The notes beneath the pieces were generated by a model. The model was not told where the DNA came from, searched no databases, and saw only the letters and a list, made by a program, of their open reading frames with translations. Of a stretch of DNA of 64,000 nt, positions 11,366 through 22,810 are shown in pieces. The position numbers were made by a program, and so were the translations under genes. The DNA lies in assembly GCA_012934845.2 (NCBI GenBank), contig WNNJ02001459.1, positions 1 through 64,000 of the forward strand, read 5' to 3'. Within the stretch, counting starts at the first letter, position 1. Each line of letters starts with the position of its first letter. The DNA comes from Pomphorhynchus laevis. Taxonomy: Eukaryota; Acanthocephala; Palaeacanthocephala; Echinorhynchida; Pomphorhynchidae.

Positions 11366-13912
11366 ATGAATTAAATTATTCTTACTCTTAATGCATGTTT
11401 ACAAAGTGCATTAGTAATATTGCCATCTATATCTAAATTAGCGAATTTATTTTAGAATGACGAGAAGTTAATTGGCAATTGGAATTGGAGTGTTCAAAAA
11501 AAGTAATTTTAACTTATCTAATTTTACTATATAGAAATTATTTGCTTACTACTTTGCTTAAAGTTTTAATCTGCTTGTTCATTTGATTTTTATTTAATTT
11601 GATTTACAAATGTATTGATCTCCTTAAGGTAGAGGGATATTTTAAAATTAACTAAAAACGAATTCTAATACATTCAAATACAGCATTTTTGTAATAACAA
11701 ATTAAAGATATCAACAATTTGTGCAAAATACGTTTAAATTGTTTAACTTTTACAATCATATGCTTTACTAAGACGTTGCATTTTAAATAATTAAATAATA
11801 AATAATTATAAACAATAAATAACATTTCTTTTTTGGAGTGTCGGACATTAAATTTATCTTTTTATTGTTTGTTACAAGATGTAACAAGACGTAGCTTGTG
11901 TTTAAATAAGATATAAATTTTATTTGACTTTCAAATTTTATATTTATATATTGAAATTAAGTAAAAACGAATTCTACTGAATTGTAAATAGTTGATTATT
12001 ATCCATTATTGATAAAGAATTATTCGCGCTGGATCAAAAGAGGGGAAATTTTATTTGACATTACGCTGACCTCTCTTAGTATTTCCAGATAATTTATCGA
12101 GCATTTCAGATAAGTCATTTTTAAATAAGTTATCGAGAAATTTCTAAAGATGCTAACAGAGGTAAGCGAAATATCCGATAAAACTTTCCTCCTTTTTTGA
12201 TCAAGCTCTAATAATTCTTTAATTCTGATACAATTTGAATACATCATTTTTGTATTTGTTTTATGGTTATAAAATGGATTAAAATTTTTATAAAAACGAA
12301 TAAACGATAAAAACAATTTGTGCAAAATACTTTTAAATTGTTTAATTTTTGCAATCATCTGCTGTACTACGAGATATTATTACAAAATATAACAAGAATT
12401 AATTAATGTTCGATTAAGAGTTAAATTTCATTTGACTTCCAAGTTTTATATTAATATTTAAAAACAATCAGTAAGACAGCCTTTTCCTTTTTTGTTATTC
12501 AAGCGACTGTTTGCCATTTGAAAACAAAATGTTTAAAATTCAACATTATAATGTTGTTTTGAAAACAACATTTTAATTAAGCATTCATCGCAACAGTAAC
12601 AATCGCAACAGTCTGCAGCTGTAGACTATATCTATTTTAGCTTACTTCAAATTGTTTAATGTTTGAAAATACACGTGAATTTTTAAGAATTCACATTTCT
12701 TATTTTTGCCTTTCTAAAATATTTTTATACTGTTTTATTGCTTTGTATAAGATATACACTCACTGAGGTTACAGTAAAATTGCCTTTGACTCACAACGAT
12801 ATAGTATATCTATAGACGTTACAGTTACATGACATTTGATCCCTATTGTGCTATTTAAATGTTAGCTCGCTATAATTTTAAAAGGCAAGATTGCTATTTA
12901 GCATGCCTACAATATGTCAACCTTACAAATGTAGAGTAGATAATACATGGTTAAAAAAGTAGTTTCAACAAATTTTGATTGAATCACTTTTTGTTCTTCG
13001 TTTGTTGTTCAAAGACAAAATTTATGTATAAGGTTCATTTACAAAATGTTGAAAATTTTATGTTGGTAAAAAGTTTCATCTATAAATACAAGAGTTTTCC
13101 AGAGCGAAGTTAAATTTTCCTAAACGAAGATCAAGACGTAGTTTAAATATTTTATCATTCTGATTGAAATTATTATAAGTCAAATTTATTGACAAGCCCA
13201 TTTTCTTGACATCATAATTTGCCATTCTGACAATTATTATAGGCCGTAAGTATTGATATAAGCAGATTAACTTATTAATGATTTGAAACATTTCATATGG
13301 ATTGACAAACCCCTTTTTCAACTCTATATTTTTTATAACTTAATTGATTAAAATTTTAAAGGTTTTTGCTTCTTTGTATATTTTTGCAATAAAGTATTTT
13401 CAAATTTAATTTAAATACGAATAATATTTTTTAGTTGATTTATAAATATTTAAATAATCAATATTTATATTGTATACAATATTTAATAAATTATTAGAAT
13501 TGCAAATGAATTACAATTGTGTATAAAATACTATTTCACATTGTTAAATAATAACATTGACGATTATCTAAATTAAGATTGGCTAATCTAGTAAATTGAT
13601 TTCTTACTTTCACACAGAGCACTAAATATTTACCTGATTATTGAGAAAAGTATTTTAAACATCATCCGTGACAATGTAAGCATTATAATTAACATTTGAG
13701 TATCATTTTAATTGCTAATTGACAATGTGATATTTTATAAAGAGTTTAATATAGATATGATTACTACTTTTATTATAAACTCAACTTTTAACTGAATTGT
13801 CTTTGTTTTATAAAATTATAAGAAATATCATAGCGTATTCTTCAAAACCTATCCTAATAAAAGGATTATTTTAACATTTCATCTTTGATTTGCATTATAA
13901 TGTAGGGAAGTA
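11366..13912. other. Long AT-rich stretch, no supported gene
   Basis: Mostly low-complexity AT sequence. Two inverted pieces of repeat family D lie at 11989-12088 and 12133-12210; the second has the degenerate box CTAAAGA, a stem and GAAATATC. An 81-codon - frame at 13076-13321 is open, but I recognise nothing in it. A good acceptor (cttactttcacacag, to about 13619) and a gtaagc donor (about 13675) bracket 58 nt encoding ALNIYLIIEK, but the length is not a multiple of three, unlike the real LRR exons. Confidence 0.5.
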
Positions 13913-14195
13913 GAGCTGCAATATGTTTAATTTAGCGATTGAGTGTCATTATTGTAATTAGTAACGCTTCATGCATGATGGAGTCAGCAGCAGACCGATG
14001 CTTTCTCTATTCGAGTTTTAACATTATTGTGTTTTTACTTATTTGAATTATTTAATATATTTAATTATTTTAAATACTTGTTTAAATATAGTGCGTATTA
14101 TTATTTAAAATCCTCGCCTAAATATTATGCTTGAATACAGAGCTGCAAAAATTTTAAATTTAGCGATTGTGTGTCATTATTTTAATTAGATTGCG
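13913..14195. repeat. Short direct repeat pair (about 50 nt)
   Basis: The segments at about 13913-13962 and 14140-14190 share agagctgcaa, aatttagcgattg and gtgtcattatt, 227 nt apart. The function is unknown. They flank AT-rich sequence just upstream of the Cys-rich ORF locus. Confidence 0.7.
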
Positions 14196-14354
14196 CCTTG
14201 CTTTTGGTTTGCAGGAATACAGCCTCCAAGAAAAGTGTATCTAGGTGACCCTCCTTCCATAATTGCAGACGGCGAGTGAGTGTTTTGCTTATAATACTTA
14301 CTTTATTCGAACTGATCCTTTGTAGTAAAAGATGAGATAGGATAGTTATCATCT

Positions 14355-14768
14355 TTAAAGCTGTACATGCTTTTTTGAATTTGAATTGAATTCATCCAGA
14401 AGATCAGATATTATCGAGATAATCTGCTTTGTATTGTTGCATTTTGGTAAGTGTATTAAGTTTGGCTTCCAGTGGATAACAATGTCGTATATTGTGTCTA
14501 GTGTAATATATTCACTGGGCCTTTCCGGATTTACATTTCCATCATTTAAAACTTGATCATGTAATTTGACATTAGTATTTGTCGGTTGAGCAGCGTTATG
14601 CGATGGTTGTATACTAGGCTGTGTAACACATATTCTATTACAACAGTTCAAAGCCGAATAATTTATACAAGGCTTGCCTGCTCCTGCGCACTTGCAACCC
14701 TTGCATTTCGCTGCTTGGCCGTTGCACGTACAGCATCTCGCGATGCTTGCCGTTTGACCTCTTGGCAT
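14355..14768 (-). CDS. Cys-rich (CXC-like) small protein, probable retroelement N-terminal module
   Basis: An intact 137-codon frame from Met. Residues 12-43 hold a dense Cys cluster (C12, C13, C15, C22, C25, C27, C34, C42, C43) with the core KCKGCKCAGAGKPC, a likely zinc-binding CXC-type fold. Residues 50-75 are low-complexity. The C-terminus has a helical stretch, YDIVIHWKPNLIHLP...IISDLLDEF. From memory, this pairing (CXC cluster, then a W-K-x-N-L/F-x-L-P helix) begins some invertebrate retroelement polyproteins. A related cluster lies at 60435-60520 upstream of a LINE ORF1. No RT follows here, so it is a detached fragment or a small captured gene. The intact frame in an AT-rich context suggests it is not ancient. 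Host function cannot be excluded. Confidence 0.5.
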   Translation of the reverse strand: MPRGQTASIARCCTCNGQAAKCKGCKCAGAGKPCINYSALNCCNRICVTQPSIQPSHNAAQPTNTNVKLHDQVLNDGNVNPERPSEYITLDTIYDIVIHWKPNLIHLPKCNNTKQIISIISDLLDEFNSNSKKHVQL

Positions 14769-15074
14769 GATATTTTTGCTTTCCTTGTATGTTATTTATT
14801 GTAAGTAGTTATTAGTTAGCAGCTGGTAAACCACAACGGGATATTTCGTCAATTTGCAAACCGGATTGTATGTAATTTGTGTATAGAACTTAATATAACC
14901 AAGACAAATTTCAATTGGAAAGTCGATTTTATGTTATTTGATTGTAATTTGTGTGTATATTAATCTTGTATGTTTATTAGAAACTATATTTTTTAGTTAA
15001 AATATTGTGTGTATTAAATCCTTGTTTAAATATTATGTTATGAAGAGTCCAATATTTATTTTGCTTTCAAATTT

Positions 15075-15745
15075 TCAACAATAATAGTAATACGACGCCT
15101 CCTGCGTCGTTCTTTCAGAATTTATCATCGTTATCTCAGACTATCTTCAGCACTTGACTCCTCCGTTTATCGTAACCAATTCTTTGCTCTTCGTCGTTCG
15201 CATAGGCAACTTCTGCATTCTAAGGCACATATTTTGGCGAAACAAACTGGCTTCCACTACTCACTCTCGAACTAAATGGAAAACTATCAATTATCTACTT
15301 TCTCGTTCCTCTGACATCTCCACTCTTGATCATTCTCAATTCTCCGATTACCTAATTTCAAAACTATCTCTCTAATCGATTAGATCATAGTTCTTCCACA
15401 AACTTCTGCTATCCCGTCTATTTGTATCCTTAAGCTCGTTTACGTACGTATAGACTATGAAGATGATACATCTTGCCTTCTTGTTTCGTCACCATGTAAG
15501 TCCTCTCCTGCCGATCCCATTCCTACTCGAATTCTCAAATTGTTGTTCACTTACTTCACATCTTTCATTACCAGCATATTAAACTACTTGTTCCGGAAAG
15601 AAATATTTCCTGTCCTTTAGAAAGCGGTCATTGTTCGTTTCCTACTTAAAAATCCTCTCTTGACTACTCTCTTTCTTCATCCTTTCATCTAATATCAATT
15701 CTACTAACCTTATCTAAAATTCATTAACACCATGTCTCTTTGATC
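15075..15745 (+). mobile_element. LINE family C (CR1/L2-like) fragment
   Basis: Conserved pieces of the linker between endonuclease and RT are readable on the + strand: TPPFIVTNSLLF (about 15155), TKWKTINYLLSRSSDIS (about 15270-15320) and DYLISKLSL. They match the - strand family C LINE at 57135-58871 (TKWKTLNSLLSRLSAIF). C-rich pyrimidine runs on the sense strand are also shared with 42732-46679. It is broken and truncated at both ends. Confidence 0.7.
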
Positions 15746-15764
15746 AGATCAGAAGAAATGATAT

Positions 15765-15871
15765 TCCTGAAGTTGATATTTCCTGATGTAATGGCAGTCG
15801 CCATTACCACAGGAAATATCGACTTTAGGAATGGCCATTACATCAGGATGACAGTTGCCATTAATGGCAAC
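15765..15871. repeat. Compound palindrome with competing stems
   Basis: The arms 15765-15784 and 15809-15828 pair over 20 nt with two mismatches and enclose TAATGGC/GCCATTA. The segment 15781-15794 also pairs perfectly with 15833-15846. The tail 15852-15871 is a perfect 20-nt palindrome. The structures are mutually exclusive. It may be a small foldback transposon. Confidence 0.75.
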
Positions 15872-16075
15872 TATTTATATAGTGAATAATATTTTTCCTT
15901 GGTTCCTAAAATTAACAATTGCTAAATTCAAAGAAATTGATAACTTAAATATCTTAAATATTTTATTATAGCAAATACTTTAATCTACATGTTTTAATCT
16001 TGATTTATGTACATTTCTCGAATGACAGAATGAATTTATATGGTACATTTTAATTTTAAACTGTGTTAATTTTAG

Positions 16076-16360
16076 ATGCCTAGAGTAAACTGGTGTTGCT
16101 GGATTGTCATGTGTTTAGTTATGCGAGTAGTTACTATTTCACACAGAGTATGTGATCTAAGCAACATAGGGTTAAATGAGATACACGATATTATGAAACA
16201 TACTGCTTCCGCTTTAAATACACCGAGCATAGATCAAATAGACAAACTTCAGTATTTACAAGGCATTCAAATAATTGCTGAACTTATAAAAAATAACTAC
16301 TCTTGGCAATGCGAAGAGGTACAAGTATTGTTTAAAAATTTTAATAAGTATACATATTGA
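16076..16360 (+). CDS. Small protein of unknown function (or terminal exon)
   Basis: An intact 94-codon frame begins with ATG immediately after a good acceptor context (gttaattttag). The N-terminus is hydrophobic and Cys-rich (NWCCWIVMCLVMRVVTI), like a signal or membrane segment. The rest is predicted helical and polar (LNEIHDIMKHTASAL, IDKLQYLQGIQIIAELI, EEVQVLFKNF). The phrase VCDLSNIGLNEI resembles an LRR N-terminal cap, but there is only one such turn. A gtatgt donor lies within (about 16147), so splicing is possible. I do not recognise the family. Its relation to the LRR exons is unproven. Confidence 0.35.
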   Translation: MPRVNWCCWIVMCLVMRVVTISHRVCDLSNIGLNEIHDIMKHTASALNTPSIDQIDKLQYLQGIQIIAELIKNNYSWQCEEVQVLFKNFNKYTY

Positions 16361-16984
16361 AGGATTTTCTAAATGCTAATACAAATATTTTAAATCTTTA
16401 GTTGTTCTACTTTTTTATGAGTTTCAGTATAACTCTATATTTTTTTCTTTAATACCAATTGTTCATATTCTTTTTCGATACACTAATTTACTAATATCTT
16501 TTTTATAAATATATAAACCTATATAGCGATTATAAATATATTATATTTCTATTTTCAACAAAAAATCGAGAAGAGTCTAAAATTTATTTTGTTTTCAAAT
16601 TTTCAACCACTACTGCGGTCATCATAAGGAAAACGTTATTGCACACGTTACAACAAACATATAATCAAAAACATATCCGGGGGAAATATACCAAAAGTTA
16701 ACCTAGAAAAATAAATTTATCATTTGTAATCAAGTGGGTAGGCACATCCGGTTTATTACCCTCGAAGTTGTTGTCGGAATCTAGGATATGTAATATGCTA
16801 GCCTCTTTTATTTTTTGCCTTATATCACTTCAGAGGGTTATAACAAAAGTGATAGCTTTCGTTATAGCTTTTTTGAATTGCTTTCGTTTTAGCTTTTTTG
16901 TAAACCAGGAATACCAGACCCATGCTTACAAAATAAAGTACCGTGAAAACAAGTGCTTCCATACGCTAGTCTTAACACATGTTG
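16361..16984. other. AT-rich stretch, no gene seen
   Basis: Contains a roughly 38-nt sequence at 16572-16608 (gaagagtc...tttattttg...caaattttcaac) that repeats 15042-15081 in direct orientation, flanking the 15-16.5 kb block. No coding signal. Confidence 0.5.
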
Positions 16985-19465
16985 CAGATTTTATAGTCTT
17001 TCAGAAGACGCGGTCTATTCGTATCCCCCAGGACATTACTCGATTTATTTCAAAGCATATTTGTTCCCACTATACTCCGTACATAACCCCTCCTCACTAC
17101 TCTTCATCTCAAGGACTCTTGACCTTAGTTAAAAGCTCATTAAGGTAATCGCTCCTGTTAAATTACTCGTGTCCAATCATGTCTTGTTTGGTAGTTTCAC
17201 TCTGTAAGAACGGTAAACGCATTAGTCTAGTCAATGTCTACATTCGTCCAGGAAAGATTAACAAGAACCGTGACCTCCTGGATAGAATTATTGACAGCAG
17301 CTATGACATGATACCGGGGGACTTCAACGATAGAACTGGTCGTTGAATCAACGCAGCACATCGTAGAGCTAGGAACGGTTATCGTATTCACAAACCACCG
17401 TCCCCTACATTTCATTGCACATCTACAAATTCTATCCTCGACATTTTACTGCTTCACTCGAGGTTGTTGTTTAAACCCCTCTGTACGGAGCAGTCGCGTC
17501 AACAACTGTCCACATCTCATGACATAAGTTGTTGGAGGATTGAGCAAGATACGTTGCTTCGAAGGAGGTTTCACTTTGATTCGATCAGAGTGGCCTTCTT
17601 CCAGGCGGCTATCCAACTCTTTTTCAAGATAGGAAATGAGAGTTTTACCGAATTTAATACCTTCTTCTTTTCGCAAGCTACCGCGATTTTATCGACTACC
17701 TACAAAGGTCGCATTTTGAATCCCACTCCGACAAAACTCAAGGTCCTAGCTAATTTGCTGAATCTTCCTAATCTCTTTGCTTCCGCCAGACAGCCCCCTT
17801 GAATAAATACTGGATCACTATATATAGGTTCAAGCTTAGGGATAGGACGAGTATTGCTAGTCTTAACCCTTCTCAGTCTTCCTTTTGGAAGATTTTCATG
17901 AAGGAGAAGTTTGTGTGTTGTAAGGATTAGCCATTGGGTTGGATAGGTAAGATAGGCCTTAAAAAAACTTTTAGAGGAGTCACTAGCCCTACACGACTAT
18001 GGTGCCACGCAATCACCTCAACCAATCACGCTTTGGGGAGTCTTCAGGAGTATAAGAAACAGTTTCGGATATCCTTAACTCCTGGGGTTCACTTCCGGGC
18101 ACCTCCAAATCCTTCGCTCCACTTCCTTCTCAGGTCTGTCAGCTTTTGACTGCCGATCAAAGAAGGGAGGTGGCCGTCATAATGCTTTAGGCTCACCATC
18201 CGATGTAGCAGGCATCAATATTAGTAAGAGAGTTTTGATTCCTAAAAAATCCTGCTCATATGAGCAGGAAAAAATCCTGATCATATCCTAAAGACCTGCG
18301 ACCCATTTCGATTGAAAATGCTCTCGTGTCGATTTATGAAAAAGCGCTTGCGTGTAAAATCCGCGACCATTTGAGTAGGCGTGATTTGATCCCTCAAGGT
18401 TTTCATAGGTTCGTCAAAGATCGATCGGTCCATTCAGCAGTAGGTGAGGTGGAGCAGTTTTGTCGGGAGAATAGCCATTGTCTAGTTGTGGATGTTTTCC
18501 TTGACTTTTCTGCTGCATTTGACCGCATCTCAATTCCTTTTGTGATCTCTTCTCTCAGGTCCCTCGGGTTGCCTGGGATAATATCACTAAGCGGTTCTTT
18601 TATGAAGACGACCCTGATGCGCGTCAGTTCTACCCTATTACGGGTGTGCCTCAAGGTTCACCTCTTTCTCCTATATTATATCTTGCTGCCTCCATTAACC
18701 TATTCAAAATATTTAAACGCGAACAACGTCTAGTGGTGTACTCTGATGACACCACAGCCCTGTTCACTGGACACAGGTGCAATGGCGTAGTCTCTGACAT
18801 CAGTCGTTTCTTTTTAAGATTAAAAGACCAGTTACCAAAATCCAATCTTGTTTTTTTACTCCGCAATATCGCAGGTGGTCGTATTTTATGGCATCTCTGC
18901 AACAAAGCATAAACTTAAGAGATTAGCACTCTCTGCGCTCTCTTCCATATTTGTCTCTGAACCACTCCCCACCTTCACAAGTCGAGTAAAATACCTGTGG
19001 TTCACCGTTACGGTGAACTGGTCGGGAAAGCTGACCTGGATATACTTAAACGTATCTTGAAGAAAGCTAGGTGGGCCCTAAAATGGGCTCAGCATCTGTC
19101 ATTGAAAGGGAAAACCCAGGTGCGCCTTTGGGGCACTTGGGCTCTCTCGGGATTAGTCTTCGTTTCGAGAGAACGTCCCCCAGAGCAAAGTCTAAGGTTT
19201 CTTAAGCTCCTCGTCTCTGGTTTAACCAGCATAGTCCGCGCCGATTTGATTCTTCGGGGGAGGGGTGAAAGACCCTGGTGGTTCAGTAGGAAAGCGGCGT
19301 GTTGGATCTGTTGTGGGCTCAGATCCCCTTGGATCTCAGGCCATAAGAAATGGGAGAAGACTTTAAGAAGAGGAGGTTATGATGACTTAAATTTTTGTTA
19401 TCCCTGTTATTTTCTATTTAACCTTTTGTATGTTAAAAGAATCATTTATTTATTTATTTTAACAC
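16985..19465 (+). mobile_element. LINE family A, copy 2 (5'-truncated, broken)
   Basis: It starts inside the AP endonuclease (TRSIRIPQDITRFISKHI, about 17010-17065) and continues with INVYIRPG-like and GDFNDRTGR pieces (17240-17345). The RT follows: SIYEKALACKIRDHL (about 18330), FLDFSAAFDRISIPF (about 18500-18545), PQGSPLSPILYLAAS (about 18650) and YSDDTTALFTG (about 18740). The C-terminal part runs to about 19330. The catalytic motif reads YSDD instead of YADD. Many frame breaks separate these pieces. The 3' end is a (TTTA)n-like tail at about 19443-19460. Relative to the copy at 31607-35461 it is older. Confidence 0.85.
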
Positions 19466-19532
19466 GTGTTTGAGAAGATCAAATGAGTGATCGTTTCAAA
19501 ACTGAAAATTTACATATTTTGTTTCAAGCTTT

Positions 19533-19805
19533 TTAAATAGTCGTTTCGTTCTTTATTGTTAATCTATTTTGCCGCGTTATGACTGCGGCATAGAGGATAT
19601 TTCGCCTCGAATAGAACTGTCTTATTTGCTCGTATTCTACTTTGAAATCCTCCTTTGTAAAACAGTATCTATGCATGGGCAGGAATAGCGAACGAGCAGC
19701 AGATAATATATTATACTTCATTGGGCAAATCGATGTAACGGTGTGGTAATGATAATGACACCTATTTCCTAAGCACAGTGGTCTTAGTACTGAAACTACC
19801 TTCAC
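19533..19805 (-). CDS. Open frame of unknown nature
   Basis: A 90-codon - strand frame in a moderate-GC patch between a LINE and the next + frame. It has scattered Cys and aromatic residues (HYHYHTVTSICPMKYN, EYEQIRQFYSRRNILY), no domain I recognise and no related copy in the window. It may be a transposon relic or chance. Confidence 0.2.
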   Translation of the reverse strand: MKVVSVLRPLCLGNRCHYHYHTVTSICPMKYNILSAARSLFLPMHRYCFTKEDFKVEYEQIRQFYSRRNILYAAVITRQNRLTIKNETTI

Positions 19806-19944
19806 GCGAACATTGTACGTACAGAAAGAACATCGCCATGGTCGGACCCAATCCTGTGCTTATAAAGGAGGAGGGTCGGAGGTAGACTTTGTGACAAGCC
19901 AGCCGTAAAAAAACGTCTATTCAACATTATGAAATGCTGTCATA

Positions 19945-20154
19945 ATGAACTTCTCGAAAGACGACTACAATAGTACGGCCAAGTTTTCCGTGCAAACAAT
20001 TAAACCAAATAGAGATAAAAAATGCGGACTTAGTAACGAAGAGGAACAAATGCTGAAGAAAAATAAGAATTGTACGTCCAGGAAGGAAATAACACCGTCA
20101 ATTTCAGCAAATTGCTCTACTTTATTCGAGTATCCAAATTATCTAACATATTGA
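19945..20154 (+). CDS. Small hypothetical protein with TATA-like upstream motif
   Basis: A 69-codon frame: a polar, Lys/Asn-rich N-terminus (KDDYNSTAKFSVQTIKPN), a Cys-containing middle (KKCGLSNEEEQMLKKNKNC) and the end STLFEYPNYLTY. A TATAAAG box lies at 19861, about 80 nt upstream, in a GC-richer patch. It is about 300 nt upstream of the LRR exon at 20459 but has no compatible splice donor. Function is unknown; it could be a decayed element. Confidence 0.25.
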   Translation: MNFSKDDYNSTAKFSVQTIKPNRDKKCGLSNEEEQMLKKNKNCTSRKEITPSISANCSTLFEYPNYLTY

Positions 20155-20458
20155 AGACATTCCCATGAATAGGATCATGAAACATTACTTTTTAATTTTT
20201 TTTAAATTTTTAAAAGATAAGATATTTTTATATTTAAAAAAAGTTGGTAATTAAAAATATTTCTTTTTTGAAACCATTTAGATAATATTTTGATAAAATA
20301 CCATTTTATTTTTAATGTTAAAGTTTCTTGTGTTAACAGAAACCTGAATAACAATTTCCTCCACCAATTACAAGATCTTACTCAGATGTTTAGCCGCCTC
20401 CAGTATTTGTATGAAATTTTGTCGATTGCAATTATAGTTTCGCGATTTTGCTTTAAAG

Positions 20459-20527
20459 GCGATTAGATTACAATTTGATTGAAAATGTTTACCCACTATT
20501 TGTGTCATCAAACCGTCTTCATGTATT
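20459..20527 (+). CDS. LRR-protein exon
   Basis: A 69-nt exon between ctttaaag and gtaagt, phase 2 in and out. It encodes RLDYNLIENV...SSNRLHVL, with the LxxNxI core at residues 2-7 and a repeat-ending leucine. Its final TT plus the first G of 21762 restores Leu, giving HVL-SLKGNRI. That is a canonical LRR boundary and strong evidence that the exons are spliced together. The intron to 21762 is about 1.2 kb. Confidence 0.8.
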
Positions 20528-21144
20528 GTAAGTATTTTTTTCGTTAGTATTTTTGACTTTAAATAAATGACATTAAATAAATGTCGATGTATTTCTTAGA
20601 ATTTGCAGGTAATTGAAATCAATTCAAAGAATTGAAAATATCTTAATATAATTTGGTATTTGTAATATTAAATGTGATGTAAATAACTGATAAGTTCTAT
20701 ATTATCTGTATAACTTTATGCTTTTATTTGATAAATACATGAATTTATAAATTTTGTTTTTGTAAGCATTCTCGGTTGCATACTTTCTAGCATGACGATC
20801 ACGAAATACAACATAGTTTGCATATGCGAGCCATATTTTCATTTTGTCGGTTTTGCATGCTACTCTCACGCGATTACACTATTGAAGGAATGATCCCACT
20901 ATTGATGTGCTGTATTTTAATAAGAGTGATCATCATCTGGCGTAATATACGAAACCAATAAAATGTGGACTTAAATAATACAGATCGAAAATGTTATCAA
21001 CTCAAGTTTTGTATGTTAGCAGAAATCTGAGTAACCATTTACTTTAACAATTTTACGATGATCTTATTAACGCGTTGATTGGTGCCCAGTATCTGGATAA
21101 TTTTATATCGACTGCAATTCTATTTTTGCAATTTCACTGTCAAG

Positions 21145-21212
21145 GCGTCTATATTAAAATTTGATTATAAAAGTGTTTATCCACTTTTAGCACATTCAAA
21201 TAACCTTTATTT
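21145..21212 (+). pseudogene. Dead copy of the 20459 LRR exon
   Basis: It aligns with 20459-20527 after the same acceptor context (cactgtcaag). It is 68 nt instead of 69, has a stop codon in the fourth triplet, and has aatag where the gtaagt donor should be. It is a relic of the local tandem duplication. Confidence 0.7.
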
Positions 21213-21761
21213 AATAGATAAATAACTATATGCTTTTATTTCCTATGATATAAATTTATGAAATTTATATTATTAAATATTATTTTATATACATATTCAT
21301 ATATTATCTATACAACTTTATGCTTTTATTTGATAAATACATGAATTTATGAATATTGTGTTTTTTGTAAGCATTCTCGTTTTCATCTTTTCAAAAATGC
21401 CGATCACAAAATTACATCATATTTTCCATTTGTGAGCCATATCATCAGTTTTTATTCTGTAAAAATAATGTACAATAATACATTACAAAAATTAAAGTTA
21501 TTACAAATCTTGATTGTAATGTCTTCAGCACGTTGTTTTAGCTCTAAAGTAAATAATAAAGAGAAAATAATCACAATAATTAAACACAGTCGTTCATATA
21601 AGAAATAATATTATGTTATGTAGTAACTGTAATAATTGTTCCAAACCGATTGAATAAAATTCTATATTGTGTTTACAAAATGTCGTAGAACTGATTTCGC
21701 AAAAATTACATTTGCTAGGTTATGTTGTATATGTGATTATGTTTCTTAGCATACATTTTAG

Positions 21762-21830
21762 GTCACTGAAAGGTAACCGCATCAGGCATTTTGATATAGA
21801 GTCATATCCAATCAATTGGTTAACGCATTT
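21762..21830 (+). CDS. LRR-protein exon
   Basis: A 69-nt exon between attttag and gtgagt, identical to 1206-1274, phase 2 in and out. It encodes SLKGNRIRHF...NWLTHL. Joined to its neighbours it gives RLHVL-SLKGNRI on the left (with 20459) and WLTHL-DLSNNIL on the right (with 26417), both textbook LRR boundaries. This is the copy in natural order between 20459 and 26417. Confidence 0.8.
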
Positions 21831-22810
21831 GTGAGTACAATTTTTAAGAAATTTAGCGTTTTAAAATATTGAAATTTATTTTAATTATAAAATGACACTT
21901 TAACTGATATTTTACTTGACGGATTAATAATAAATAAAAATACTATTAAAAGAAATTTTAATTAACGTAAATAGTTTTAATTAAAAATTTATTAATTAAA
22001 AATTTATAAAAGGTCGTGACACTTCACTGTGTCACGACCGTAGGTCAACAGGGATCTGCGCCCTTCAGCCAATCCAACACGCTCCTCTCCGACTGAACCA
22101 CCCGGGGTCTTTCACCCTCCGAAGAATCCAATCGAAACGGAAGCATTTTTAATTAACGTAAATAGTTTTAATTAAAAATTTATAAATTTAATATTTATAA
22201 ATAATTATCAATAAATATTTATCGAAACTTGAAGTCATCTTTAAATAAAGATGATAAACACCTTATCATATTATGGAATAATTAATTAACTTTTAAGCTT
22301 TACTTAGGAAATTTTGTTGTCGTTGTGGCGAAAGTAATTATTATTTGTGGGGATGCAATTTGTAGAATTGATGAAACAAGTTATTGTTACTTTTTGCAAG
22401 ATCGGTTGTGCTAAGTTGATAAGATAATTATAAAAACAATCTAATCAGTCGATCACATTCTACTGATTTAGATCGTATCGTCTAGTCATGATAATACAAA
22501 GGATAAAAACACCCTACTATTAAGTGACACAGAGTCTGACAACATGATTTCAGAATTAACCCACATGAAGAATAGTGTATTTCCTGTTTTTGTAGCTATG
22601 CAAGAGTCGACTCGAAGTTGTTATCTACTTCAATGGAAACTAGACTTTTAATTATTACTGCATTATATATTATGCGGTAATTTGAGGAAGAATTATTACT
22701 GCATTACACCGTGTGAAAATTCGAGGAAGAATGACTTCTGATTTGATGTTCTGATTATTCTGAAAACATTTAATCTGGAACGCATTATAAGTTATATCAG
22801 AAAAACAATT

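Larger units (their letters stand above)
20320..21465. repeat. Diverged tandem duplication of an exon-bearing segment
   Basis: Unit 1 (about 20320-20850) and unit 2 (about 20990-21465) share ordered blocks: gttarcagaaa.ctgartaac, tatcgactgcaattctat-like text, the exon region, ctttatgcttttatttgataaatacatgaattta and gtaagcattctcg. Identity by eye is about 70-80%. Unit 1 carries the intact LRR exon at 20459; unit 2 carries a dead copy (21145-21212). Confidence 0.75.

Noticed and set aside
12020-12358. 112-codon - strand frame as a gene
   Set aside because: It runs through inverted family D repeat pieces in AT-rich DNA and has no domain resemblance. Chance opening is more likely.
13619-13676. 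LRR-like exon ALNIYLIIEK...
   Set aside because: Good acceptor, but the 58-nt length breaks the phase rule obeyed by every other exon, and the Asn core position is wrong.
14215-14275. 61-nt exon with gtgagt donor encoding IQPPRKVYLGDPPSI
   Set aside because: The splice signals look fair, but the length is not a multiple of three, the phase differs from the LRR exons and no partner exon is visible.
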